Origin: Pholiota molesta
Lineage: Eukaryota; Basidiomycota; Agaricomycetes; Agaricales; Strophariaceae
Direction of reading: 5' to 3'
NCBI GenBank assembly: GCA_014925825.1
Contig: JACGCK010000079.1
Span: 143,029 to 207,028 of the forward strand
DNA: 64,000 nt
Shown in pieces: positions 57,001 to 64,000 of the stretch (positions within the stretch are counted from its first letter, which is position 1; each line of letters opens with the position of its first letter). A model generated the notes under the pieces. It made no database searches. It saw only the letters and a list, made by a program, of their open reading frames with translations, and had not been told where the DNA came from. A program made the position numbers and the translations under genes.

Positions 57001-58021
57001 CATCGACTACTGTACGAAGGCGTCCATCCTTCTTGGGGATGCACATAATCGGTGCGGCCTGTGCGCACGATTTGGCTTCCCACCATCCTGCGTTCACGTA
57101 TCGGTTGAGTTTTTCGTAGAACTCGTCTCGTAGTGATAGTGGGCATCGAGGCATGTGGTACGCGTACCGCTTGTTTTCCTCAATTAGATGAATTTCATGG
57201 TTTACTTCTCTGAAGGGGGGTAGAACCTCCTTGACGCCTTGTACCATATCATGAAACTCGTCATGCCATTGTTGGCGTAATCGAGGATAGTCTTCCTCGG
57301 AAAGGCCTGTCGCTTTTCCTTTTCCTTTTCTGTCCGGCTTCTTGTCCGGAGGCTGTTTCCGTTTGGGTTCATCGAATCTTGCACGCAATTTTTGAATGGA
57401 TGTGCTCCATTCGTCTACTGGTGTCTCCAGTCTGACTACTGATTGTGCATGCAGTCGTTCGCGTTCCGTGTTATCAGGGTACCAAGTCCCTGTGAATTCT
57501 TGAGTTGAGGATATTTCGTCGTCCTCTGGTGTTCGATAACACTCTCCGCGAGGTCTGAACCTCGCCCAATCATTTGTTCTCATATCTGATACCATGGCGT
57601 TCCATTCTGTCGGCATTCGTGGATCGGGCATCCACTCGAATTGTGGTGGTGGTGTCGGTCTATCCCAGAACGACTGTCGTTCTTTCGGAACTTGGTCTTC
57701 CTGGATTTCTTTGGCCAGGTTGTCCATGCGTCTTTGGTCCTCCTCATCTGTTACAAGGTCTTCGACCTTGACTCGTGATGACGTAGGTTGGCAGTATGGT
57801 ATTTCCATACTTTTTGGGACAGGTTTTGCATGTTTCTTGTGTGTTTTGTTGTGGGTTTTCTTACCCATATCGTTTTTTCTGTCCTTATCCCCCCCCTTGG
57901 GAAGAGATAAGAACTCTTCCTCACTCAGCAACATGTTTGGGTGGTCGACAGGGAGAGATGGCATTTTAAGTCCATCTCCGGCGTCCGCGATATCCTCCAC
58001 AGTCGCTTTCGGGGTAGGCAG
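54071..58021 (-). CDS. Pol of element 2: RT, RNase H, integrase, chromodomain
   Basis: About 1317 codons after the UGA at 58022-58024, in the same frame as gag-protease; the first ATG is at 57964 (MPSLPVDHPN). After a charged linker come reverse transcriptase (MCIPKKDGRLRTVVDAR, YLDD box near 57.0-56.7 kb), RNase H (CDASKTGVGAMYG), the integrase HHCC finger (HEVVGHFGEQ...CESCQ), the catalytic core (GMDFIGPFPES, VSDRDSKFTS, TDGQTERANK) and a C-terminal chromodomain (EWFVDDILGHRW...YEIRWSAGDTTWEPHAEC). The chromodomain identifies a chromovirus and would steer integration to particular histone marks. All catalytic motifs are intact. Confidence 0.95.
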   Translation of the reverse strand: MPTPKATVEDIADAGDGLKMPSLPVDHPNMLLSEEEFLSLPKGGDKDRKNDMGKKTHNKTHKKHAKPVPKSMEIPYCQPTSSRVKVEDLVTDEEDQRRMDNLAKEIQEDQVPKERQSFWDRPTPPPQFEWMPDPRMPTEWNAMVSDMRTNDWARFRPRGECYRTPEDDEISSTQEFTGTWYPDNTERERLHAQSVVRLETPVDEWSTSIQKLRARFDEPKRKQPPDKKPDRKGKGKATGLSEEDYPRLRQQWHDEFHDMVQGVKEVLPPFREVNHEIHLIEENKRYAYHMPRCPLSLRDEFYEKLNRYVNAGWWEAKSCAQAAPIMCIPKKDGRLRTVVDARLRNDNTVKDVTPLPDQDVIREDVARGKIRSKIDLADAYEQVRVRPEDVHKTAFATIAGTYVSNVIQQGDCNAPATFQRLMTSIFRDAIGRFMHVYLDDIFIFSDSVEEHERHLKYVFERLRASQLFLKWKKCELYAERIDCLGHIIDDQGIHPDADKLSRIREWRVPRNYNDIQRFVGLVNYVGNFLPNISAYTGPLLAMTMNGAPFHWRPLHQRCFDMIKRICCKTPIIRPIDPKSGEPIWLICDASKTGVGAMYGQGPSWQQCRPAGFMSKKFTSAQQNYAVHELETLAILESLIKWEDKLVGHRLHVITDHKALEFFKTQVNLSHRQRRWTDYMSRFDFDITYIKGEYNKAADCLSRYYENDTSADVYEPHEYVRADARIDPEGEDLPVERTREIKERVVELRAMQARELRRSRRLNDKREEREHEAQEMKEAEGLNDLDHDSDMATRASSAGANHEDMSLGEALFNRNNVPAPKLPNDDEFITKIKAAYANDKLFSLVMDQPSEHPAFEIKDGIIWFTNHNENRVTCVPRERELITKVLTQAHEVVGHFGEQRTSEYIRRWYWWPQIAKDVREFCRTCESCQRSKTSTRPPAGKLHTLPVPTKPWDSIGMDFIGPFPESKGFNYLWVIICRMTSMVHLIPVNTTTTASELSWIYLREIVRLHGLPSTIVSDRDSKFTSRWWRELHKILGTRLLMSTSFHPQTDGQTERANKNVGQIFRTLVHANQKNWVDKVAMTEFAINASISETTKYAPFELNGGYMPSMIREIRSNEGVAKGIRSFAEAALEHLAEAHDAIIEARALQTHHSNKRRGEELALATGDLVYLSTKNLKIAKSRARKLCPKYIGPYRVLMAYPKTSTYTLQLPTALQTRRINPTFHASLLRPYHPSDDALFPNRAQPEPYDFGAADDQEWFVDDILGHRWTTDGHIEYEIRWSAGDTTWEPHAECKDLEALDRYLEMQGARRPSQLSKRT

Positions 58022-58024
58022 TCA
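58022..58024 (-). promoter_or_regulatory. In-frame UGA between gag-protease and pol: candidate readthrough site
   Basis: The frame reads AAG GAG TGA CTG CCT ACC CCG and continues open into pol with no shift. UGA followed by CU is the leaky context known for programmed stop readthrough. No AUG lies near enough for efficient separate initiation of pol (first is 19 codons on). Confidence 0.6.
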
Positions 58025-59608
58025 CTCCTTAACTTTCTCGGAGGCTCTGTACCTCCTCAAACGACCATCTGTGTCCTTTAATTGGACGCGCGTCGCTGCC
58101 AGTGCTTTACCGTCGATAATAACTTCGTTTGTAACGAAGTTAAGGATGACCTTATGCTGTCGCATAAAAGGAGTGCCTACGATCATGTCGTAGCGATCAA
58201 AGTTAGCGATGTCGACATATATCGTCGACATTTTCCCGAAGATGTCGATGAGGACATCCGCTCCGTATTTAATCATTGATCGACTCCCGACTGTGCCTAA
58301 TTGGAGGATGTGTGGGTCTAATAGGGTGTCCACCACGATGTCTGCGACATGCGCAAACGTTGGTGTGATACCAGTTGTGGTGCTTCCTGAGTCCCAGAGG
58401 ACCCATGCATCCATGCCACCGACCTTCAAGTATGTCGCGAGACATTCTTTGTCCTCGTTGCGTACAACAGGTCGGACACGGCTATTGTTCGAGGTACGCA
58501 CGCGTACCCTCCGCATAAGGATTTCCTCCTTAGTGGCGCTTGCGTTAACCGCAGATAAGCGATCGCGGGTTGCGGGGACTGGGTCCTCATTTCTGTCGGC
58601 AGGGGATACAGTCATCGCCCGCATGAAATCTGAGGAACCCTCAGATTGGTAACCCTCGACCTCGATGTCGGTGAAGGTCTGGCCTTCATCGTGGTCTTCC
58701 GCACATGCTTCGCAGTCACTCGCGCAGCTGTCTGCGTCGTCGCCATCGTTCGCTGTCGCGTCTCCATTATCCGAGGGCGTGTCCTCGGAATGGGCTGCCC
58801 GTACATGGACCCTCTTGTTCTTTGGGGGTTGTGGGCAGTCTTTGGAGAAGTGTCCTTCACCTCCGCAGTTGAAGCATGTCAGGGTATTGCCACTGCCAGA
58901 GGCTCTGTTCCACGTTTTGTTACGTGGAGCCTCCTGGCTTGGGTTATCTTTCAGCGGCGTTTTCGTCGCGGTTGGTTGAGAGGGTCGATCCTCCCTTGGC
59001 GATGTATGATTTGCGCGTCGATGTGTTTTCTGCGAGCCCGGGCGACGGCGATCGGTCGTCGCCTCATTGGGCTTTGCGGTCGACGGCGCGGTGTGTATTC
59101 TCGCTCGGCGATTGTAATAATCATCTGTCTTGACTCGTGATTCATGTGCTATAGCGAAGGCAATGAAGTCCTCCATAGTGTGAGCTTCAGGTGATAATCC
59201 TCGCTCGCGGAGGAGCTCAGTTCGCATGTCCTTAGGTATTCCTTCAAGGAATACTTCGATGAATGAGAAATCATCGGGGTAGGCAGCCATGTTTGTGGCG
59301 AACCCAATGAGTTCGTCATAGTATGCTTGTACTCCGCGAGATGCGGAGTACTTGGCTTTCCTGAAGCCCTCGCGTGCATCCTGCATTGTCGTAGCATGGA
59401 TAAATCGGTTGTATAAAGCTATTATTACAGCTTCGAACGTCCAACCGAGTTTGGTACGACTAACACTGAGTACATGACGAATATACCACTCGTGGGCTTC
59501 CCCACCTAGGTGTTCGCCGAGTATTATTACTCGCATGCGGTCTAATTCTTTTCCTCCTAGCTGGCGCACCGCCATCTTGTAGGCTAAATCTGATAGCCAG
59601 TTTTCCAA
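58022..59608 (-). CDS. Gag-protease of element 2
   Basis: Gag core (YTGSSKFADLENWLSDLAYK, HEWYIRHVLSVSRTKLGW, AYYDELIGFA), a Pro/Arg-rich basic linker, a CFNCGGEGHFSKDC zinc knuckle (CX2CX4HX4C), an acidic spacer, and an aspartic protease with WDSGSTTT. No ATG opens this frame; the frame itself begins just after a TAA near 59655, where an upstream frame (59584 to about 59862, containing MEQRLTTLIHEALSVRIS and KFNQKLTPVK) would join by a -1 shift on an A run at about 59639. So the true start is upstream and reached by frameshifting, splicing, or is lost by mutation. The first 10-20 residues of the gag domain straddle this break. Confidence 0.85.
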   Translation of the reverse strand: MENWLSDLAYKMAVRQLGGKELDRMRVIILGEHLGGEAHEWYIRHVLSVSRTKLGWTFEAVIIALYNRFIHATTMQDAREGFRKAKYSASRGVQAYYDELIGFATNMAAYPDDFSFIEVFLEGIPKDMRTELLRERGLSPEAHTMEDFIAFAIAHESRVKTDDYYNRRARIHTAPSTAKPNEATTDRRRPGSQKTHRRANHTSPREDRPSQPTATKTPLKDNPSQEAPRNKTWNRASGSGNTLTCFNCGGEGHFSKDCPQPPKNKRVHVRAAHSEDTPSDNGDATANDGDDADSCASDCEACAEDHDEGQTFTDIEVEGYQSEGSSDFMRAMTVSPADRNEDPVPATRDRLSAVNASATKEEILMRRVRVRTSNNSRVRPVVRNEDKECLATYLKVGGMDAWVLWDSGSTTTGITPTFAHVADIVVDTLLDPHILQLGTVGSRSMIKYGADVLIDIFGKMSTIYVDIANFDRYDMIVGTPFMRQHKVILNFVTNEVIIDGKALAATRVQLKDTDGRLRRYRASEKVKE

Positions 59609-59881
59609 GTCAGCGAACTTGGATGAACCGGTGTATTTTTCACCGGTGTCAGTTTCTGATTAAATTTGACACCATCAGGATAAGATATCCTGACGCTAAG
59701 AGCTTCATGAATCAGTGTAGTGAGCCGTTGCTCCATGATGGATCGGTGACGATCCGAAGCTTCAACTACGCCAGGGGCGTCGTGGCGAGGTCCGAGCGAC
59801 CTCGGTGTTGAGTATCCTCGACTAAAATGTCGATTGGTTGCGGGAGCGGTGCCGAGGTCCAAGACCTCGCTGTCTCTTGGC

Positions 59882-61138
59882 TCAAGCTGAACCGTACTGC
59901 TGACTTTGGGGTATGGTCCCGTGGGCCATACTTCCGTCGTTCCTCACGATATTCGTCGCGTCGTTCTTCGCGGTAGTTATCACGTCGTTCTTCGCGATAT
60001 CGTCGCGTCGTTCTTCACGGTAGTTATCACGTCGTTCTTCGCGATAGTCGTCGCGTCGGTCAGGACTGATTATCCTTTCCGGGAGGTCGTTGACCTCCTC
60101 GAATTTAACCTGTGTCGGTGCATCATTTCCTAATGATTCTCCTGGATAATCCAGGTCGTATGCGTTTGGTCCTCGTAACTCGACGCCCTGGTCATCGATT
60201 AACGATTCACCAGTTCTATTAATGTCGTCTCGCCTGAGGCGTTGGTAGGCGACTCTGTCCTTCCAATTCATAGCCCTCGGCGTTCTTACGGTAACGTTTG
60301 GGTACGTTACCCGATTATCCGTGTTGGGGGCTTCGCCCACATTGTTGGTTGCGGTATATAATGGTACCGCGCTCGTCTCGCGAGCTTGTAGGCGGTTAGA
60401 CGCAGCGCGTCGTCTCTGGTACTGTTCGTTCGTTTCGTCCCATCGTCGTGGTTCGTCGAGACCCGCCCTTGCCATTTCCAACGTGGGGGATGAGTGCGTA
60501 AATGGTTCTCCGACCATTTGTGATGCCGTGGGAGGGGACGTGGTCGTTGACCCTCCTCGATGTGTCAGTGTTGGTACCACTGATGGTGTTTGGATCAAGA
60601 CGGGGGACATTGGTGTGGATGCCCTTGAACTCCTCTTGTCGTTTCGAATCAATTCGTATCGCTTCGCGATACGTGTCAAGGTCACGATGATTAGAGATAT
60701 CCATCTCTCTGATCCCTCAGGTATATGTTGACCTGAGTGGTGTATAGCTTGTATGACGTACTGCGTCGCCATTGCTCGCAGTACTTGTCGTCGATCATCT
60801 CGATCGACGTTGTGTATATTCCATACAAGCTCGATCTGGTCTTCAAGACCATTCGTTAGTCTGGCGAGATCGACGCCATCGTCGATATCGTGCGATCGTT
60901 GACCGATCGCCTCAGATCCCTCGGTTGATGTCCGAGGTTGTGGCTGCCTGATATCTCTCATCAGGAAAGAGCCACGATCGCTCTCTGCGCCCACAGCTGA
61001 GAGCTGCGATGCGGTGCCTGCAGGACGAGTCCTGCTGGGCGACGTTGTGGTAGTACCCACGTACTCCGGTGTTGCTGGCACTGGAGTGCGTGGGTCCTCG
61101 GAGTTCCCACCTGTTGACAGGTGGTCACCTTCTGCCAT
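59882..61138 (-). CDS. Upstream ORF of element 2, 418 residues
   Basis: Starts at ATG 61138, 100 bp inside the 5' LTR, preceded by a hairpin-rich leader. The protein is polar and mostly disordered, with a small globular-looking part (DQIELVWNIHNVDRDDRRQV, ERWISLIIVTLTRIAKRYEL). Near the C-terminus a tandem repeat of about 48 bp codes for YREERRD units (about 59.95-60.06 kb); one copy lacks a C present in its neighbour, which shifts the frame so that the end reads IAKNDVITTAKND. It may be the N-terminal part of Gag separated by that deletion and by the break before 59608. Function otherwise unknown. Confidence 0.55.
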   Translation of the reverse strand: MAEGDHLSTGGNSEDPRTPVPATPEYVGTTTTSPSRTRPAGTASQLSAVGAESDRGSFLMRDIRQPQPRTSTEGSEAIGQRSHDIDDGVDLARLTNGLEDQIELVWNIHNVDRDDRRQVLRAMATQYVIQAIHHSGQHIPEGSERWISLIIVTLTRIAKRYELIRNDKRSSRASTPMSPVLIQTPSVVPTLTHRGGSTTTSPPTASQMVGEPFTHSSPTLEMARAGLDEPRRWDETNEQYQRRRAASNRLQARETSAVPLYTATNNVGEAPNTDNRVTYPNVTVRTPRAMNWKDRVAYQRLRRDDINRTGESLIDDQGVELRGPNAYDLDYPGESLGNDAPTQVKFEEVNDLPERIISPDRRDDYREERRDNYREERRDDIAKNDVITTAKNDATNIVRNDGSMAHGTIPQSQQYGSA

Positions 61139-61238
61139 TCTGTTACGTGAAATTTTCACGGGGTGTGTTCAAGAATAGATCTTGATTTTCCTTCGGTAAG
61201 GAAGGGTCTTTCCAAGTTATTTGGAAGGCTTAAAAAAG

Positions 61239-61429
61239 TGTAAAGCGGCGCTTTACGGGTAGTTCTTAAGCTGTACAAACTAAGCCAGAACCAATATAAT
61301 TGGTAGACTACGTGGTACAAGCAAAAGATCTACTGTCTGATTACAAATGCAAGTACTTAAATAGTGGCATCACCGAGGGTGATGCCAAACAAGATATAAT
61401 ATGATGCGTCACGGGGCACGCCCGTGACA
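61239..61429 (-). repeat. Element 2 5' LTR (191 bp)
   Basis: Reads as identical to 50838-51028, including the four hairpins. The leader inside it (61160-61238) adds three more: CAAGA/TCTTG, TTCCTT/AAGGAA and TTCCAA/TTGGAA. Confidence 0.93.
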
Positions 61430-62431
61430 AGATGGAATTGAATCTACAGGCTCCTCAGCCGTCATTCATGTCTACTTCCACATCATCACCTCAAGCACAG
61501 GTGCTGGTCAACTCTCGTAAGTCTATCAATATGATTGATATGCGCAACACTGACATTCTCTCATAAAAACTCACTCTTGAACGTCAGGCTCACTGATGTC
61601 CACAACCAAATCCAAGTCATTAATTCGGATTATGCATCCACGGGGATTTCTTTCAATCTGAAGAGCATCACGACGACGGTTAATGACGATTGGTTTACAA
61701 ACTGTGGACCGGGAACGTCAGATTCTTTCTAGATTGAATTGTCGCATTCTCAACTCATAATCCACCCATAGTTCTCAGAACACTGCAATGAAGCAAGCCC
61801 TTCGAAAGGGTGGTGCCGGAGATCTCAACGTATTTACTGTCAGGTATCCAGATTTCCCCGCATACTTGGTTCGCTTCCCAGGCTGACAACACCTCGTTCA
61901 GCTTCACAGGCTCATTTGCCGGGCTGCTCGGTTATTCTACCTTCCCAATTACAGTTGCAGGCAACATGGCAGATGATGGTGTCGTCATCCTCTATAGCAC
62001 TCTCCCCGGGGGCAGAACAGCACCTTACAACCTGGGCGAACGCTGACCCATGAATCGGACATTGGCACGGTCTCTATCACACTTTTCAGGTAAGTACCAG
62101 ATTTTCACCTCTATTGATGCGATGACTGAGTGGCCGGGTATCTGGCTAGGGTGGATGCTCGGGTGACGGAGATTATGTTTCGGACACGCCTGCAGAAGCC
62201 AGTCCCGCTAGCGGATGCCCCCAATCTCGCGACACATGTTCAGGCCCCGGAACTGATCCATTCCGTGAGCTGTCTCTCTGCTAGCACATACAAGCTCGTT
62301 GACTTATGGAACCTCTATCAGATAATTATATGGACTATGCAAACGACTCCTGTATGACCAATTTTACGCCTCTTCAAGCCACTCGCATGAAGTCACAGCT
62401 TACGACATATAGAGGCATCAATTTTTCATGA
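61430..62431 (+). pseudogene. M43-type secreted metalloprotease, disrupted
   Basis: Exon pieces of a fungal M43 (pappalysin-like) peptidase follow in order: SSAVIHVYFHIITSSTGAG with a GTAAGT donor; IQVINSDYASTGISFNLKSI and DDWFTNCGPGT; AMKQALRKGGAGDLNVFTV; GLLGYSTFPITVAGN, DDGVVILYSTLPGG, APYNLG; then [18 protein letters not shown] and NYMDYANDSCMTNFTP to a TGA at 62429-62431. The zinc site that should read HEVGHW is broken: one G is missing after CATGAA, giving HESDIGT. Further stops interrupt the exon with the Met-turn region. The 5' part is cut off by element 2. Family members are secreted zinc endopeptidases; this copy should be inactive. Confidence 0.75.
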
Positions 62432-62725
62432 GATCATTTCAGTACATGTCGAGACGTAGCATGGACCAAAAGTGTCGGATTTTCTTGTTGGTTGGACTAG
62501 AACCGCATCGACAACAATGCAAAATGATAACCACTTGCTAAACGGCTGAACTATCTACATAAATATGGTAATAAACACGGAAGGATCGACCTCCAGAGTC
62601 TCTAGAACAGTACGTCGGCGTGCTAAAGGAATTGAAAGAAGTTTGCCTAGGTCCGGGAATAGTTTGCAAGATGAGCATAGCCAAACTGGACAATACACTG
62701 ATGCTTGAAATCAGTACAAAGTGGT
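62432..62725. other. Convergent intergenic, no gene seen
   Basis: Short A/T-richer spacer between the ends of the M43 remnant (plus) and the GH16-like gene (minus). Confidence 0.5.
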
Positions 62726-64000
62726 TTAATTACACCCGTTAGCTGATAGGCTGTTCTTGGGCCATGGCTGCCCGAAATCCGACCAGACCGTCAAGTTAGG
62801 GTTTGTGTAAGCTTCCATGTAGCTGTGTTATTGCAATAGTTAGTATATAATGTATCGTCAAGCACGATATCGAGCACGTACGTGTTGATGTAATCCTTGG
62901 TAGGGAATCCGTCTGGGCTGCAGCCGACGTTGATTTGGTCTTCCGCTGATACACACGGATGTAATCAACCAGCATTGTTACCGGGAATTTGAGGTTGGTA
63001 GTGTCAATTGTACCGAAGCTTTCAGAGATGCCAAGATTAGTGATGAGATACTAAAAGATGCAATATGTCAATAGATATTCTAAGAGGTATCGACAACGAA
63101 ATTACCATTGGCTCTTGTGGAATTGAACGGCGACCAATCTCAACGGAGCTATCTGCCACCAACGCTGATGAATAAAGCGTCCAAGCCCGGACCTCGTTGA
63201 TCCAAGTGATATAAGCATTATCAAATGGAGAAGAAATTAAATCATATAGATAGTAAGATTTAGTGGTGCCATTTACCCGGGTTGATATTCGAAACCATAC
63301 AGCGCGAAGCACGTTCCGGGTATCTCGTAGCAATCTGGGTTTGTCAGTCCCAATCCACTTGCCGTTTGTTGGTAGCGACCTGACAAAACGATTAGTAACA
63401 TGGGCACGAAGTAAATAGATGGTACACACTTCCTCGATATGGGTTCAAGACAGTCCTCTCAGGATCGTCGAATGCCGTGGTAGTGTTGTCCTTCACGATT
63501 GAATACTTCGCCTGTATAATTAAGTTAGACCGACATCTGTCCTTCATGCATATTTAGTATTGCGCACGTTGAATGGGGCAAATTGAGCAGACAAAGAGAC
63601 CTGAGAAAAGATTAGTTCGAATCCATAGAAAAATACGAGAATTAGCCCTACATATCCTATGCCATCTGTCACAGTTGCTTCAAGAGCATCGATTTCGGGG
63701 CTGCACGGCCAACATATGTTCCGTCCGATTTCATGGGCCAGGGTGCGATTCTCCAGGACAAGTACAAGCGGCTGAAGAAAGTCAGTGGTACCCTCGACTT
63801 GGTTCAGGTAAGAGCGCATACATAACCGCTGGCCTGCAAGGTATGACTGGTATGAATTAGCGATCCAAATATTGAATCAATCTACTGCATAGTTCCTCAC
63901 TAGATAGCCATTTGCTTTAGGATCACCGCCCTCAGTAGCTGCGATAGGAGTGGCCGAATTAGGGTACGTTTGGTTGGGCAGTGTCCCCACATCGCAGCTG
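62726..64000 (-). CDS. SKN1/KRE6-like GH16 protein (beta-glucan synthesis), 3' part, frame damaged
   Basis: The 5' part lies beyond the right edge. Recognisable pieces in order: CDVGTLPNQTYPNSATP at the edge; GQRLSACTCPGESHPGP across a 50 nt intron; GTYVGRAAP and the GH16 active-site segment EIDALEATVTDG; SAQFAPFN; DPERTVLNPYRG; RYQQTASGLGLTNPDCYE; YGFEYQPG; AYITWINEVRAWTLYSSAL; RSIPQEPM; TNLGISESFG; FPVTMLVDYIRVYQ; DGFPTKDYINTY; EAYTNPNLTVWSDFGQPWP, with a TAA at 62726-62728. Members are Golgi/ER membrane proteins for beta-1,6-glucan and cell wall assembly. Two single-base C losses lie around GTYVGRAAP, both in C runs, and the join to GQRL is off by one base. That means either a decaying gene or homopolymer errors in the assembly. 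Confidence 0.75.

Larger units (their letters stand above)
50838..61429 (-). mobile_element. Chromovirus-type Ty3/gypsy retrotransposon (element 2)
   Basis: A 10.6 kb element with its 5' end on the right, and two 191 bp LTRs that I read as identical. Order on the element strand: LTR, 79 bp leader plus upstream ORF, gag-protease, in-frame UGA, pol with a C-terminal chromodomain, two further ORFs, polypurine tract, LTR. No tRNA-type primer site starting with TGG follows the 5' LTR, so priming may be of another kind. Flanks are GGATC and AGATG, which is not a clean target duplication. It lies in the 5' part of an M43 protease gene. Short inverted repeats are dispersed through the whole element. 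Confidence 0.93.

Noticed and set aside
59960..60060. Regularly spaced GTCGTTCTTCGCGATA-type units as a possible CRISPR-like array
   Set aside because: They are a tandem repeat in the element 2 coding region for YREERRD units, without spacers; and the genome is fungal.

Overview
The window looks like a gene-poor, repeat-rich stretch of a mushroom-forming basidiomycete (Agaricomycetes). The evidence is many 45-65 bp GT-AG introns, a family of NACHT ATPases (fungal NLR-like proteins), an SKN1/KRE6-type GH16 protein, an LSm6 gene, a prolyl aminopeptidase split into 15 exons, and two full-length Ty3/gypsy retrotransposons. Exon joins below were made by eye from splice sites and reading phase; no database search was possible.

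Layout. 0.3-1.3 kb: a divergent protein-kinase-like gene. 1.7-9.8 kb: gypsy element 1 on the minus strand, with identical 591 bp LTRs, one gag-pol ORF, a tRNA-type primer site, a CTAA target duplication, and an extra 222-residue ORF on the opposite strand. 10.0-12.1 kb: a non-coding tandem dimer flanked by an 11 bp direct repeat. 14.6-37 kb: a cluster of NACHT genes. A is on plus; B, C, D and E are on minus; an orphan first exon is on plus. A, D and E appear complete, B has a shortened C-terminus, and C is riddled with frameshifts. All share one exon plan with a separate first exon carrying a Gly-rich motif, and their C-terminal tails diverge. 40-50 kb: ordinary genes (prolyl aminopeptidase, unknown, LSm6 with a duplicated last exon, F-box-like, homeodomain-like, unknown). 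50.8-61.4 kb: element 2, a 10.6 kb chromovirus on minus, inserted in a broken M43 metalloprotease gene. 62.7 kb to the end: the 3' part of a GH16/SKN1-like gene.

The most unusual part is element 2. Its LTRs (191 bp), leader and coding regions are packed with short near-perfect inverted repeats of unrelated sequence (stems 6-9 bp, loops mostly 1-9 nt). Gag-protease and pol lie in the same frame separated by a single UGA followed by CUG, and two extra ORFs lie downstream of pol. The second strong theme is the NLR cluster, with its modular first exon and signs of active birth, truncation and decay.
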